Assembly: GCA_031841125.1 (NCBI GenBank)
Contig: CM063113.1
Coordinates: forward strand, 36,583,197 to 36,647,196
Direction of reading: 5' to 3'
Length of the DNA: 64,000 nt
Source of the DNA: Acanthococcus lagerstroemiae
Taxonomy: Eukaryota > Arthropoda > Insecta > Hemiptera > Eriococcidae
Position numbers and translations under genes: made by a program. Positions 11,990 through 22,313 of the stretch are shown here, piece by piece (positions within the stretch are counted from its first letter, which is position 1; every line of letters starts with the position of its first letter). Under the pieces are notes generated by a model, which worked only from the letters and a program-made list of their open reading frames with translations, was not told where the DNA came from and ran no database searches.

Positions 11990-12960
11990 AGTGGAAAATA
12001 GCCTCAATTCTTCGAAAATTACCGGAATTTTTTTCCAAACATTCCCTGGAAATTCCTTAAGAATCATCGGAGATTCTTCGCGAAGATTTCTGATGAAATT
12101 CTTCGAAGATCAGCGAACATTTTTCCTGAAGATTTTTAATAAAATTCTTCAAAAACCATCGGAGTTTTTATCCGAATACTTCCGATGAAATTCTTCAAAA
12201 ATTATTGGAAAATTTTCCCGAATATTTTTAAAGAAATTCTTTGGAACACATTGGAAGTATTTCTGAAGATTTCCGATTAAATTCCCCGGAAATCATCAGA
12301 GCGATGAAATTCTCCGGAAATAATCAAGATTATTCTCAAAAATTTCTGATGAAATTCCTTGGAAATTATCGGACGTTTTTCCCAAACATTTCTGATGAAA
12401 TTCTTCGAAAATTATCGGTAATTTATCCCAAAAATTTCCAATGTCTCTGAAAATCATCGAAAATTTTCTGGAGAAATCCTTTAAAAATCATCAGAGATAC
12501 TTCTCGGTGATTTCCGATAAAATTCTTTGGAATCATTGCAGATTTTCCCTAAAGATTTCCGACAAAATTCCCCTGAAATCATAGAGTTATACTCAGTGAT
12601 GTCCAAGGAAGATTTCTGATGAAATTCTTTGGAAATAGCCGGAGATCTTGCCCCGAAGATTTTCGAGGATTCTTCTTAAATTAACGGATTTTTCCTCCAA
12701 AAAATTCCGATGAAATTCCTTAAAAATCAACGGAGATTCTCCTTGAAGATTTCTAATGAAAGTATTCGTTTGAAATCATCGGAGATTTATTCTGAAAATT
12801 TTCGATAAAATTCTTCGACAATGATCGAAGTTTTTCCCAAATATTCCGATAAAATTCTCTAAAAATTCTCAGGAAATTTTCCTGAAAATTGTTCTCAAAG
12901 ATTTCAGACAAAATTCTTTAGAAATCATCGGAGATTTTCCCCAAAGAATACGTTTCGCAC
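11990..12960 (-). repeat. Right array, inverted relative to the left
   Basis: The same unit appears here in reverse complement (GATTTCCGA, AAATTCTTC and AATCATCGGAGAT blocks), again about 20 degenerate copies. Together with the left array, a transcript through this element could fold into a very long imperfect hairpin. Confidence 0.8.
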
Positions 12961-13329
12961 ATTTGGTGCGTTTTCTCATGGTCCACCGGTATACTATAAC
13001 ACATAGTACAGTATACGCTGGTGCATCCTAAGCACGCACCATATGGCAAATTACATTGGTGTGAGTTATGCACCACCCTGTACAGTCGTTCTGCATACTC
13101 TGCTCACCTTTTCACTCTTCCTTCAGCTGTGTAAATAGGCTCTCTTTCCTTATTTGTTATATTACTTACTTTCTTCCTTTTTTCTCCAAACTCTGCTTTT
13201 CTATAGGTCAAGTCTATTTGTCCTTTATTCCTAAACTCTTCCATCTTATCACTTTTTTCTTTCATCCACTTCTCCTTTTGCCTTTTTACACTATCTCTTT
13301 ATTTCATTTCTTAACATTTGATAAGATAA

Positions 13330-13905
13330 TCAACCTTCACCATTGTTTAAATTCTTATATTTTCTTCGTTCATCCATCTTTCTGAGGCTTTCCCCCTTCA
13401 TCCTTGGTTTCTTTTCTTCTCTCTTAGTTTTACCTAGATTCTCTTCTGCTGACTTTAATATTCCCTCCTTTATATTACCCCATTCTTCCTCCAAACTGTT
13501 AATTTCCGATGTTTTTTCAACCTCTAATTTTAATACAATATTTTCTCGATATTTCCTTCTAATATTCATATTTTCCAACTGTTTCAAATTCCATCTTTTA
13601 ACCTCTTCTTTTTTACCAAGTTTCTTCAATTCAAGCCTACATATTATCATCACTACCATGTTATGATCACTGTCAATATCGGCTCCCGGATAAGTGTTAC
13701 AGTCTAACATTTGATTCCTAAAACATTGTTTAGAAATAATATAACCAATTTCATATCTTTATTCGTTACCTGGACTCTTCCATGTATACCTTCTTCTACA
13801 ATGATTTTTAAATTGAGTATTTCCTATAACTAAGTTAAACTTCGCACAAAACCGTATCAAACGCTCACCTCTTTCATTTCTCATTTCTAATCCCAAATAC
13901 CTAAC
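13330..13905 (-). pseudogene. Endonuclease C-terminus and linker of LINE A
   Basis: Minus-strand translation from about 13905 gives RYLGLEMRNERGERLIRFCAK, then RRRYTWKSPGN and SDHNMVV. These are the conserved end of the RTE endonuclease, including the SDH motif. A lysine- and glutamate-rich linker follows to about 13330. It continues the endonuclease fragment at 15831-16343, from which it is separated only by LINE Z. Confidence 0.75.
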
Positions 13906-13913
13906 AATATGTT

Positions 13914-15219
13914 AAATACAGACCTATATCCCTGCTTCCCATTGCAAACAAAATTTTCGAAACCATTCTATATGACAAAATATACGATCAAGTAAAATAT
14001 GCATTAATAGACCAACAGCATGGCTTTATCACTGGAAAATCCATTCTTACCAATCTAACTAAATTCGTTGATTTTCTGTCTTTTACTATCGATTCTGGAT
14101 TGCAAACAGACGTTGTCTACACAGATTTTCAGAAAGCATTTGACAGGGTCGACCACAAAATCCTACTTGCGAAGCTTAAACAGATTGGATTTTCGGTGAC
14201 ATTAGTGCGTCTAATGGGATCATATCTTCAAAATCGGACTCAATATGTACAGTTCGGGGGGATGAAGTCTGCACCATTCGTGAGTATGTCTGGGGTGCCA
14301 CAAGGATCTAATCTCGGACCTCTCTTATTTAACGTTTTCATAAATGATATTGACGAAACTATAAAGAATTCTGAGTTTATTTTGTACGCTGATGACCTTA
14401 AAATATATAAAGTTATTCAATCGTTTACAGATGTTACTCTACTGCAGAGAGACCTCGATGCTTTCACTCGTTGGTGTGATCAAAACAATTTATCTTTGAA
14501 CTTAAATAAATGTGTACAAATCTCATACACTAGAAAGAAAACACCACTGCAATATAATTACACGTTGAAAACGCATAAACTTGAGGTTGTAACTGAAATC
14601 AGAGACTTGGATGTAACTATGGATTCTGCTTTGACATTCACTTCCCATATAACAACAATGCGTAACAAAGCAAAATCCATGCTCGGCCTAATTTTTCGTT
14701 TTTCATCATCATTCTCACGCTACGAAACTCTGCTCATTCTCTACTACGCGCTGGTACGGTCTCACCTTGAGTTCGCCTCACCTATTTGGCATCCCGCTCA
14801 ACAAGGCATAAGTCGATCCTTGGAACAGATACAAAAACGATTCCTTCGATACCTCTATTTTAAAATGTTTCAGTACTACCCACACGACATAACTTATAAC
14901 GAAATTCTTTCTGGATTCCAAATTCAATCTTTAGCGATTCGTAGAGATATAGCATCAATCCGATATGTCCATGATCTCCTAGTTAACAAAATTTCTGACC
15001 CATATCAGTTATCAAAACTTAATATTACGGTGCCGCGGCCCTCGCAGAGGAATTATAAACTTTAAAATACCCTTTTGTCGGACTGAAATATTCAAAAATT
15101 CGCCAACAGTGAGGGGCATGAGGTTAGTCAATGACTTACTACAAATGGACCCTACTATCGACTTTCTCGACCCTGCAGATAAACCCCGACTTATACGGGT
15201 TCTGAAATCTCTTCGTTGA
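13914..15219 (+). pseudogene. Reverse transcriptase and C-terminal domain of LINE Z
   Basis: The frame is open from the truncation point: YRPISLLPIANKIFE, TDVVYTDFQKAFDRVDH, GVPQGSNLGPLLFNVFIND, then YADD at 14385-14396 with both catalytic Asp present. The frame closes at 15063, but one frameshift later the family C-terminus continues (NSPTVRGMRLVND) to a stop at 15217-15219. It lacks the endonuclease, so it could not act alone. The long intact RT stretch suggests moderate age. Confidence 0.85.
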
Positions 15220-15736
15220 CCCGCACGGCTTGGAGCAGTAGGAGCAGGGGCGGTGAGGACCCGAGATGTGAATAAGATGCAACAGCATGAGGCGGAGTAT
15301 AATCAAGCGAGTGTGCGTGTGGGGGGGGGGGTGTATGAATGAATGAATGTATGTGTGTAGGTTAATGAGGATGAGTGTGTCCGGGGATTGTATGGGTGTG
15401 CGGGTGTGTGTATGTACGCGTGCGAGTGGTGTGAGTGGTGCGCGGCAGGCCACAGGATTTTTTTTTTTTTTTTTTAATTTATCAATTTATTTCTTTACTT
15501 ATTTAGTTTTATTTTTTTTTTCTTTATTATGTATTATTATTATTATTATCATTATTATTATTAGTTTATTAACATTATTATTTTTCCTTTTTAATCATCA
15601 CTATACTTATTGTTTTTTTCTTTTTTTTTAGTGGTTTGTTTCTTTTTTTGTTTTGTTTTTTGTTTGTTTTGATTATTATTTTTTATTATTTCTTTTTTTT
15701 TCTCTCTCTCTTCTTAATTTTGTTTTAATTTTTCAT

Positions 15737-15784
15737 GCTCTCCCCTTCCCTGTAACTGGCCACCTGGCTGTTGGAAAGGGGAGC
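15737..15784 (+). other. 3' hairpin of LINE Z before the simple-repeat tail
   Basis: GCTCTCCCCTTCC pairs with GGAAAGGGGAGC across a loop of about 23 bases. An ATT-repeat tail follows. In CR1/L2-type LINEs such 3' structures are thought to be recognised by the reverse transcriptase. Similar ends occur at 4290-4462 and 20760-20846. Confidence 0.6.
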
Positions 15785-15795
15785 AAAATATACAA

Positions 15796-15828
<33 letters not shown>

Positions 15829-15830
15829 AT

Positions 15831-16343
15831 TACCTTCTTTTCCTTCATCAACTCTGGCATTCCAATCACCCATAATAATAAGATTCTCTTCGCCTCTAAC
15901 ATGCTTCATAAGTCCTTCTAATTCTTCATATACATCCTCCAATTCTTCGTCCTCATGAGTATTAGTAGGCATATACACCTTGTATTATTGTTGTAAGCAC
16001 TGGGTTGGTATTGATTTTTAGCAAGATTAACCTTTCACTCTGTTGTTTATAATATACCTATAACTTCATTACCTATTTGTTTATTCACAACAATTCCGAC
16101 GCTTGCTTACCCTTTTATTCCCTTTGTATTTATTATTCTAAAGTCTCCTGACCAAAAATCATTCTCCTCTTTCCGCCTTACTTCATTTATTCCAACTATT
16201 CCTAGGTCAACTCTCTTGAGCATTTCTCTCTTAAGATTTTCTAATCTTCCAACTCCATTCAAGCTTCTTATATTCCAAGTTCCTATTTTCTTTTTAAAAC
16301 TTTCCGATGATGATGCTCCCCCAAGTAGCTCCCTCCCGAACAT
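15831..16343 (-). pseudogene. Endonuclease N-terminal region of LINE A
   Basis: From the methionine at 16343 the minus strand encodes KIGTWNIRSLNGVG and VDLGIVGINEVRRKEEN, the Asn- and Glu-containing metal-binding motifs of apurinic-type endonucleases. After frameshifts it continues with GIVVNKQIGNEV, MPTNTHEDEELE and GDWNARVD (15978-15831). The frame breaks make it non-functional. It resembles host proteins annotated as craniofacial development protein 2-like, which are themselves RTE derivatives. Confidence 0.75.
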
Positions 16344-16350
16344 CTGAACG

Positions 16351-17880
16351 AGAGCTTTTTACGTTTGGAAAAATTATTCACCTGTCGGAACGCCATCATC
16401 AGTAATTATTATTTGGAAAAGCTACATTTCCTGGAAAGAGACACGTTGTGGTTTTTCATTGCTTTCAACACGGAGTTTCTCCTAGGTGCTTTTGGTCGCG
16501 ATTTTAACGATATATAACCTCATAGAGAGCTTTTTTTTAACGTTTAAGTCTACTCACCACGGCAGGGTATCACTCAAGGAAAGGGTAAACACATAAAGAG
16601 ATTCCAACTTGAGCGACTGTCTGTCCCCATCACTCTTAGACTCTTAGTTTCCATTTTACGATTCGACACGAAATGCATCGTGCATCGTATTCGTAGCATT
16701 TTCCCGAAATCTCGTCCTTGGTACGTTATTGCGAACCATCGTTTCGCCTTTATAATGATTGGTAAGATTATACATCGAAAGGCGACCATCTAATTTCTCT
16801 ATCAACATCGCCAGTGAAAATGATAATTCCTTCAAAATGGAAATAAAACCGAGAGAAGACTTTTATTAATATTAATACGCCGGTGTTGACGAAACGTGAA
16901 CTATACCAATACGGTTTCCAGCGAATCAAGGAAGCTTAGAGAGCGTGATTTACTCCTCGATATAAATTTATTATTATTATTATTTTTGTCGGCGCCTCAT
17001 AAATATTGCTCAAGAACGATATTGCTGCGAGTGTCAAATCGTTTCTTTGGAAATAAGGTTGATCCGATAATCGGAGAGTATGGCCGTCGGTAACAAACGT
17101 TAGGCAGGGTGAATCTCAAGTGCTCGACACCGTTTTAAGGCTGCGCTGATTCTGAAGTGGAAACATCTCGAACTCCGCACCACGCCGCTCATCTATCCGC
17201 GAAAATATAATTTTCATCCAGTCAACGAATATAATTACATTCTCGTTCACGAATTCGATTTCGATGTAAATTACTTTATGATTCCAGACTTCTGTTTTTA
17301 TTCGCGTTTACGACTAAATTATCGAATCATTCGGCCGCGTTTCCGCATTTACAGTGTTTTCTTGCCTCTCCAGAGAGCTAGGCTACTATTTGGCCAAAAA
17401 ATTGTCAGGGTATCTTCCTTCAAAATTGTTAGCTACGAGCCTCGAAACTTGAAATTCCTGCGTCGCACAATTAGCGGCAGATTCGAAACGATAGGACTAC
17501 GAGGTCTTCTTACACATACAGCCTCATTTTCCCGAAAGCATTCTGTTACATACACCCTTATAATCTCCGACTCCCTCCTCTCAGTGGGAGCAGTGTCGCA
17601 GATAGTGGTTTCTTAAATGATAAGGCATCATGTCGAAAGTGAAGTTGCAGGCCTCACGCTGATTTAGTTCTTTAGTCTTCCATTCCTACATTTTAAATAC
17701 ACATAAAAATGATCACTCGAGCAAGCTCTCCCTGTGTACTAAAAACCTGTTCTTCGCCGAATAATATGATCGCTTCGGGTGGATGGTCCCTGAAATTTGA
17801 AAAACTCGAGAGCTGAATCTGTTTAACCAAAATGTCAAGATACGACCAAGTAGAGAAATAGCCACTGGAATAGACTAAGA
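16351..17880. other. Unique CpG-rich intronic DNA
   Basis: No repeat match elsewhere in the window and no recognisable coding domain. A plus-strand frame of 112 codons (17278-17616) has no family signature, and its composition resembles the surrounding non-coding DNA. Confidence 0.35.
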
Positions 17881-17930
17881 GACAGCCGACAAGTTAACTG
17901 GCAAGACTTCAAATATGCAGGACACATCAT
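17881..17930 (+). mobile_element. LINE C, left part (continues at 22314)
   Basis: The plus strand ends WQDFKYAGHI at 17930, the beginning of the C-terminal KYAGHI motif of RTE-like LINEs. The sentence is completed at 22314-22628 after LINE B. The last 12 bases, AGGACACATCAT (17919-17930), are repeated at 22314-22325. Confidence 0.65.
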
Positions 17931-18099
17931 TCAATTCAATTCAATGCAATGCAGCCTTTAATCACCATAAGTGAACATGATATTTATGTGTACAATTGGT
18001 TGGAACGCCCGCGACACGAGACCCCCCGACGAAGGATACATTTCCACATTTTATAGACTATAAACAATATTTTTGAGTCCGTCTGTATCAGTCCCTCGA

Positions 18100-18571
18100 C
18101 AGCGTTCAGGTATCACCGGTGCCACCCGATCCATCATGCGCCCATCCTTGGGCATAGGCCTCTCCTACCCGTTTCCAGCACTTCTCCCCCAGGCTATACC
18201 TCCCGTCTGGATAATTTCGTCCTCCCATCTCAACTTGGGTCTCCCGACCTTCCTTTTTTTACCCCTCGGTTGCCAACTAATACCTTCTTTTCCCATCTCC
18301 CTTACTCCCTCCTAGCCGCGTGTCCGGCATAGTTCATTTTGAGTTTTCTGATTTTATACCTGTAGTCAATGATTTTGCTCTTTCTCCTGACTGCCAAATT
18401 GCTCACTCTGTCCTTCCTCTTTAGGCCAGTCATTGGGCGTTCCATGGCAATCTGGGTCCGAGCCAGTCCGATCAGCTGTCGTTCCGTGGGGGCCTCGGTT
18501 TGTGCCCCGTACGTTGAAATGGGTAATACACAGCTTTCGAATATTTTGTTTTTCATTTCCTGGGAGACCAT
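18100..18571 (-). pseudogene. C-terminal domain of LINE B
   Basis: The minus-strand frame gives MKNKIFESCVLPISTYGAQT and LKMNYAGHAARRE, then GRPKLRWEDEI beyond a frameshift. These are the standard C-terminal blocks of RTE-like LINE polyproteins. It continues across the mariner at 18680-19856: flanking codons encode EEAIYLGQVIAFSDN once the insertion is ignored. Confidence 0.75.
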
Positions 18572-18886
18572 CCCCTCAAAGACTTTTGCTAGACTCCAGT
18601 AGCTACCTCATGCTTTCGCCTTTCTTCTCTTCAACTCTCTTTCCAGGTTATCAGAAAATGCAATTACCTGTCCCAAGTACGAGGGCGGTTCAAAAAGTAA
18701 TGAGAAAAACGCTCTAGACCGGGAGGGGGAAATCAAAAGTGGTAACACTGGGCATCCTCGTGTAAGACAAACATCTGGCTATCACCATTTCAAGTTTGAA
18801 CGCAATCGGTCAACATCTCGCATGTCTGTGTCATTTTTAGTGAAGCGTGTTTGGTGATCGCCTCCAAGATTTTATGTGTTTCGAAA

Positions 18887-19123
18887 ATGGAGAAAAATTT
18901 AGAGCAAAGGTATGCCATTAAATTTTGTGTTAAATTGAACAAATCCGCGGCAGAATGCTACAATATGTTGAAAACAGCTTACGGACAAGATACCGTGGTG
19001 AGTAATGCAACCTTCTACCGATGGTATAACGCGTTTAAGGAGGGTAGGGAAGGCGTGCCTGACGAGCCAAGAGAGGGGCACCCTAGCACCGCGCGTAACA
19101 AGATCCTCATGAACACAGCATGA
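18887..19123 (+). pseudogene. Mariner transposase, N-terminal DNA-binding part
   Basis: From the ATG at 18887 the frame encodes EQRYAIKFCVKLNKSAAECY, NATFYRWYNAFKEGRE and DEPREGHPST. These match the paired helix-turn-helix region of mariner transposases, with the WHxxF-like and GRP-like blocks. The frame ends at 19123 where unrelated sequence replaces the middle of the protein. Confidence 0.85.
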
Positions 19124-19364
19124 CAGCATTGGACTTTAAACCTGCACTAGAGTGCGCTGCTAAATTACCTGTGCGGGTGTTAGCGGGTGAAAATGAGTCA
19201 GTGATCATGTGTACTTTCAAATAGAAACACTGCTATCTTCAGTAGGGTAAAAAAACCGAGTAAAAATTATTCTGCCAATAGAACTGATTATAATTTAATT
19301 TTTTGGTGATGATGCAGTCGAATTTAGGATAAATTTTCTTAAGTTTAAATCCCAATACCAAAAT

Positions 19365-19730
19365 GTTGTTCCGCAAGGCCACACAGTCACAGGAGCCTAC
19401 TACCAAGCGACTTTGAAAAATATGATCCAACATTTAAAAAAAAAACGCCCGAATAAAAAAGTTGAAGAAATTTTGCTCCACCATGACAATGCGCGTCCTC
19501 ACGTTTCAAGCGTTGTTTCGAATTTCTTACTTCAAAAAGGCATCCAAACCATTCCCCACCCTCCATATAGTCCTGACCTCGCTCCTTGCGACTTTTGGTT
19601 GTTTCCGGAAATCAAGAAAGCCCTACGAGGACGCAGATTTGGATCAAATCATGAGGTGACTGAAGCAGTGGAGGCAAGGTGCAAACAGCTTAGCGAAAAT
19701 GGCCTGTCATTCGTGTTCGAAACATGGTAG
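19365..19730 (+). pseudogene. Mariner transposase, C-terminal catalytic part
   Basis: VVPQGHTVTGAYYQ, then LLHHDNARPH and YSPDLAPCDFWLFP, are typical mariner blocks. The spacing between the aspartates of HDN and CDF is 34 residues, the mariner D34D signature. The first catalytic aspartate, usually in a DETW-like motif, lay in the replaced region at 19124-19360. The protein cannot be catalytically complete. Confidence 0.85.
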
Positions 19731-20016
19731 GAACGTTGGGCAAAGTGCATTAAACTTGAGGGGGGTTACTCTGAAAAGGAACATGTAGACCTGGACGATT
19801 AAATAAATATATATATTTTTAGAGCGTTTTTCTCATTACTTTTTGAACCGCCCTCGTAGATTGCCTCTTCACTCCTACCTATCGTTTCGCCATCCAATCT
19901 GATTCCTGAATTTTTCACACAGTTCGTCAGTAGCACCGTTTTTTTTAGTGTTGATCATCAGTCCTGCTTCTACTCCGGCCACTCGCAGTTCCTCTACCAT
20001 TTGTTACAGCTCTTCC

Positions 20017-20550
20017 CTACTCTGTGCAAAGAGGACCGTCCGCAAATCGTAAGTTATTTAATTTCTTTCCATCCACCTCAATTCCCTTCTCTCCGCAATT
20101 TAAATTTCCAAATACTTTCTCCAAAATACAGTTAAACAAATTTGGCGAGAGAGTGTCTCCTTGATTCACTCCTTTTTTGATTTTGAATTCTTGCCCCACC
20201 TCATTGTTCTCACCTTCCCTTCTGCAATTTTATACATATTCCTTAAAATTGTAATACATTTGGCCTCCTGTTCATTAAGTGCTTTCCAGAGGTAATTGAG
20301 GTGGACGGAAGCGAATGCTTTTTGAAAGTCAATCAGTAGTATATACAACGGAATGTTGTATTCATTACATTTTTCGATCAGTTGATTTATTATAAAAATT
20401 TAGTCGACCGTTGATCTCCCTTTTCGAAATCCTGCCTTGTTCCTGACTTTGATTACAGTCCAACTGATTCATTCTATTTTTTAATAATTTAGCGAATAGT
20501 TTCGAAACATTTGAAGTATTCGTAAGACTGATCGGTCTGTAATTACCCAA
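20017..20550 (-). pseudogene. Reverse transcriptase fragments of LINE B
   Basis: Three overlapping minus-strand frames read [38 protein letters not shown] and KKGVNQGDTLSPNLFNCILE, followed by LRFADG near 20040-20029. The order is correct for an RTE-type RT palm. The catalytic FADD is altered to FADG, and frame changes separate the blocks. Confidence 0.8.
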
Positions 20551-20759
20551 GTCTTTCCTGTCTCCTTTTTTTAAATAACAGGATGATTTCCGATAACCCC
20601 CATTGCTCAGGTATCTCTTCCAACTCGAGAATCCAATTAAAGATGCAGGTCAATGGGGTAGTTAGTTCGTCTTTGAATAATTTCAGGTATTTGTTCTCTA
20701 TCCCGCTGGGCCCTACGTCCCTTCCGCTTTTCAGACCAGCAAGAACTTCGGCACTCTCA

Positions 20760-20846
20760 TATTATAATTTTCTAATTCTAATTTTACAAAATAGTTCATC
20801 CTGTAAGTGGCGCAAGCTGTTGGAGAGCTGTCAATAAATAAATAAA
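20760..20846 (+). mobile_element. Short LINE 3' end inserted in LINE B
   Basis: CCTGTAAGTGGCGCAAGCTG, GTTGGAGAGCTG and an AATAAATAAATA tail resemble the ends at 4290-4462 and 15737-15825. It interrupts LINE B between the linker and the RT domain. Only about 90 bp is present, so the element was almost completely 5' truncated. Confidence 0.45.
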
Positions 20847-21744
20847 TTATCTTCCAGGAAAGGCGATATGTTCTTCATTCCTGTACTTTGGTTCTATCCA
20901 TCTTGCAAACGCCCCATCCTCACTGTACAGGTTAGCATAGAATTTCGTCGCTTCATCCGTAATGCCGATCCTATCTACCACCTACGATCCCATTGGGTTC
21001 TTAATTGCAAGAAGCAAACATTTGCAATCCATAAGTTCTTTTTTAGCTTGTTTGATGGAACCTGAAACCTCTAAAATTTCCAACAAAATTCTAAATTCTT
21101 CTTTTAAATCACTTCTCATCATTTTCTGTGCCAACTTTCTACATTCACTTAGTTTTATTTTTTGCATTAACGTTTTATTACCTATTTTTGCCCAATTATT
21201 CCTTTTTTCACATATTGTTAAGGTTTCTGATGACAAGGCTCTATCGAATTTGATTTTTGAGATAACTGTTTCACATTTTTTAATTGTTTCTGTTAAAATT
21301 TTCATTAGACCATATATCGATCTTGAATACTATTATCCTGAGTTTTCCAATTTTTTAGTTCGTTTTATAATTCTTGTTTTGGCTCGAGAATTTTGTTATT
21401 CGAAATGTTTTTGTTTTTTGAAGAGTTTTTACCAGAAGAGTTTTTTTACTAATGATCTTTTTAGAATCACCAATTGAATTTTTAGTGGCCGGTGGACTGA
21501 TGAGAAACCCAAGTTCTTTACTACCTGTTAACATCCTTTACAATTTTTTTGTCATTGCTCAGGCAATAATCAATTTCATTTTTCGTTTTATTATCTGGGG
21601 ATAACCAAATCCATTTATCATATTCCCTCTTTTTGTAAAATGTGTTCATAATTTCTTTGATCAAAGTTTCCCCATTTGAATTTGAGTTTTCACTTGAGCA
21701 AAATTGCCCCAGATAGCTAAAATTTGCCTTTGCGTCTTCCCTTC

Positions 21745-22233
21745 CTAGTTTTGCATTAAAGTCGCCATCACTAGAGTGTAATACTCCTTTTCGTTATTGA
21801 CCACTTGTGTTAATCGATTATAAAATTTCTCAGTTGATTCCCCGTCTGCCTGCATGGTGGGGGCATAGACCTGTGCAATGAGGTGGTTTGTTTTCTTACT
21901 GATTTCCAGTTTTACCAAACCAATCCTATCTGACATACTCGTGACTTGTTTGACTTCACTGGTCCATTTATTATGAATGTAAAAACCTATGCCACGATGA
22001 CCCTTGGTTTGCCCGCTATAAAATAAATAATTTCCATTTTTTCTCCCCATTAATTTTTCGCCCAAAATTCTTGTTTCTACAATGCCCACAATATCAAATT
22101 CGATCCCCTCCCAAGATTTTTCAAATTCAAAGAGCCTTTCCGTGCTAGCTATATTTTGACAGTTAAAAGTAAATACATTTAAATTTAACCCCGTATTCCT
22201 TATTTTCGTTTTCCCCTGATCTAGAATTTTCAA
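21745..22233 (-). pseudogene. Endonuclease of LINE B
   Basis: An open frame of 162 codons encodes FTFNCQNIAS, FDIVGIVETR, GHRGIGFYIHNKW and LIAQVYAPTMQADGES. These are the Asn, Glu and Tyr-Pro motifs of apurinic-type endonucleases in RTE LINEs. It ends near YTLVMATL, just where the GDFNAKLG motif is normally found, so a frameshift destroys that block. This is the longest open part of LINE B. Confidence 0.8.
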
Positions 22234-22313
22234 ATTTTGCCCCGTCGTCTGAAACGGGTAGGAGGTTATGCAGCAATTAAACCCCGGGGGGCTGCAGCCC
22301 GTTTTGGGGTGTT

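Larger units (their letters stand above)
10960..13080. mobile_element. 2.1-kb foldback element with inverted satellite arms
   Basis: The ends are inverted repeats beginning CAGGGTGGTGCAT (10960) and ending ATGCACCACCCTG (13080). Similarity continues inward for about 150 bp on each side, through GGTGCGTGCT and GGTGGACCATGAGAAAACGC. A TA dinucleotide flanks each side (10958-10959 and 13081-13082), as for Tc1/mariner-type insertions. The interior is two arrays of a degenerate unit of about 45 bp, head-to-head. Removing the element with one TA restores the LINE A frame (ERLYSNN). There is no transposase, so it is non-autonomous. The open frames inside the arrays are by-products of repeat composition. 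Confidence 0.85.
13911..15825 (+). mobile_element. LINE Z: 5'-truncated CR1/L2-like retrotransposon
   Basis: The element is inserted in LINE A and flanked by AATAT on both sides (13906-13910 and 15826-15830). It carries the RT domain, a C-terminal domain, GT- and T-rich 3' sequence, a 3' hairpin (15737-15784) and an ATT-repeat tail (15797-15825). A simple-repeat tail instead of poly(A) fits CR1/L2-type LINEs, although the protein also resembles entries named after jockey. The 5' part with endonuclease is missing, as expected for incomplete reverse transcription. Confidence 0.85.
9330..16350 (-). mobile_element. LINE A: RTE-like retrotransposon split by two insertions
   Basis: Minus-strand reading starts at about 16343 with the endonuclease (TWNIRSLNGVGRLENLKREM). 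It continues through GDWNARVDEGKEGN at 15978-15831, a linker (13905-13330), the reverse transcriptase (10912 to about 9990, with an intact FADD at 10042-10031) and a C-terminal part to about 9360. The end is an ATC-rich tail near 9330. The layout and motifs are those of RTE-clade LINEs: one ORF with apurinic-type endonuclease followed by RT. Two later elements (10960-13080 and 13911-15825) interrupt it, and the older reading frame resumes after each. Removing them leaves about 3 kb, a normal RTE length. Many stops and frameshifts are present. Target duplications of LINE A itself were not identified. Confidence 0.85.
18680..19856 (+). mobile_element. Mariner-type DNA transposon, 1177 bp
   Basis: Perfect 37-bp inverted repeats (18680-18716 and 19820-19856), starting CGAGGGCGGTTCAAAAAGTA, are flanked by the TA target duplication. 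The element lies in the C-terminal part of LINE B. It carries two blocks of transposase coding sequence separated by about 230 bp of non-homologous sequence (19124-19360), so it is non-autonomous. Identical termini suggest that it moved relatively recently, supplied by a transposase elsewhere. Confidence 0.9.
17931..22313 (-). mobile_element. LINE B: near full-length RTE-like retrotransposon with 12-bp TSD
   Basis: The minus-strand element runs from 22313 to a TTGAA-repeat tail at 17931-17946. It is bounded by the direct repeat AGGACACATCAT. Without the mariner inside it (18680-19856) it is about 3.2 kb. A short 5' leader (22313 to about 22233) is followed by the endonuclease (NVFTFNCQNIASTERLFEFE), RT ([35 protein letters not shown]) and a C-terminal YAGHAARRE region. 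The RT catalytic motif reads FADG instead of FADD, and several frameshifts are present, so it is inactive. A short LINE 3' end (20760-20846) is also inserted. Confidence 0.85.

Noticed and set aside
11194..12450. Several open frames on both strands, 60-98 codons
   Set aside because: They lie inside the inverted ~45-bp arrays. The repeat unit happens to lack stops, and translations are low-complexity repeats of the array.
15347..15958. Plus-strand frames rich in Phe, Leu and Ile
   Set aside because: They translate T-runs and ATT repeats of the LINE Z 3' region.
17278..17616. 112-codon plus-strand frame
   Set aside because: No family signature, no splice or start context, composition of surrounding non-coding DNA.
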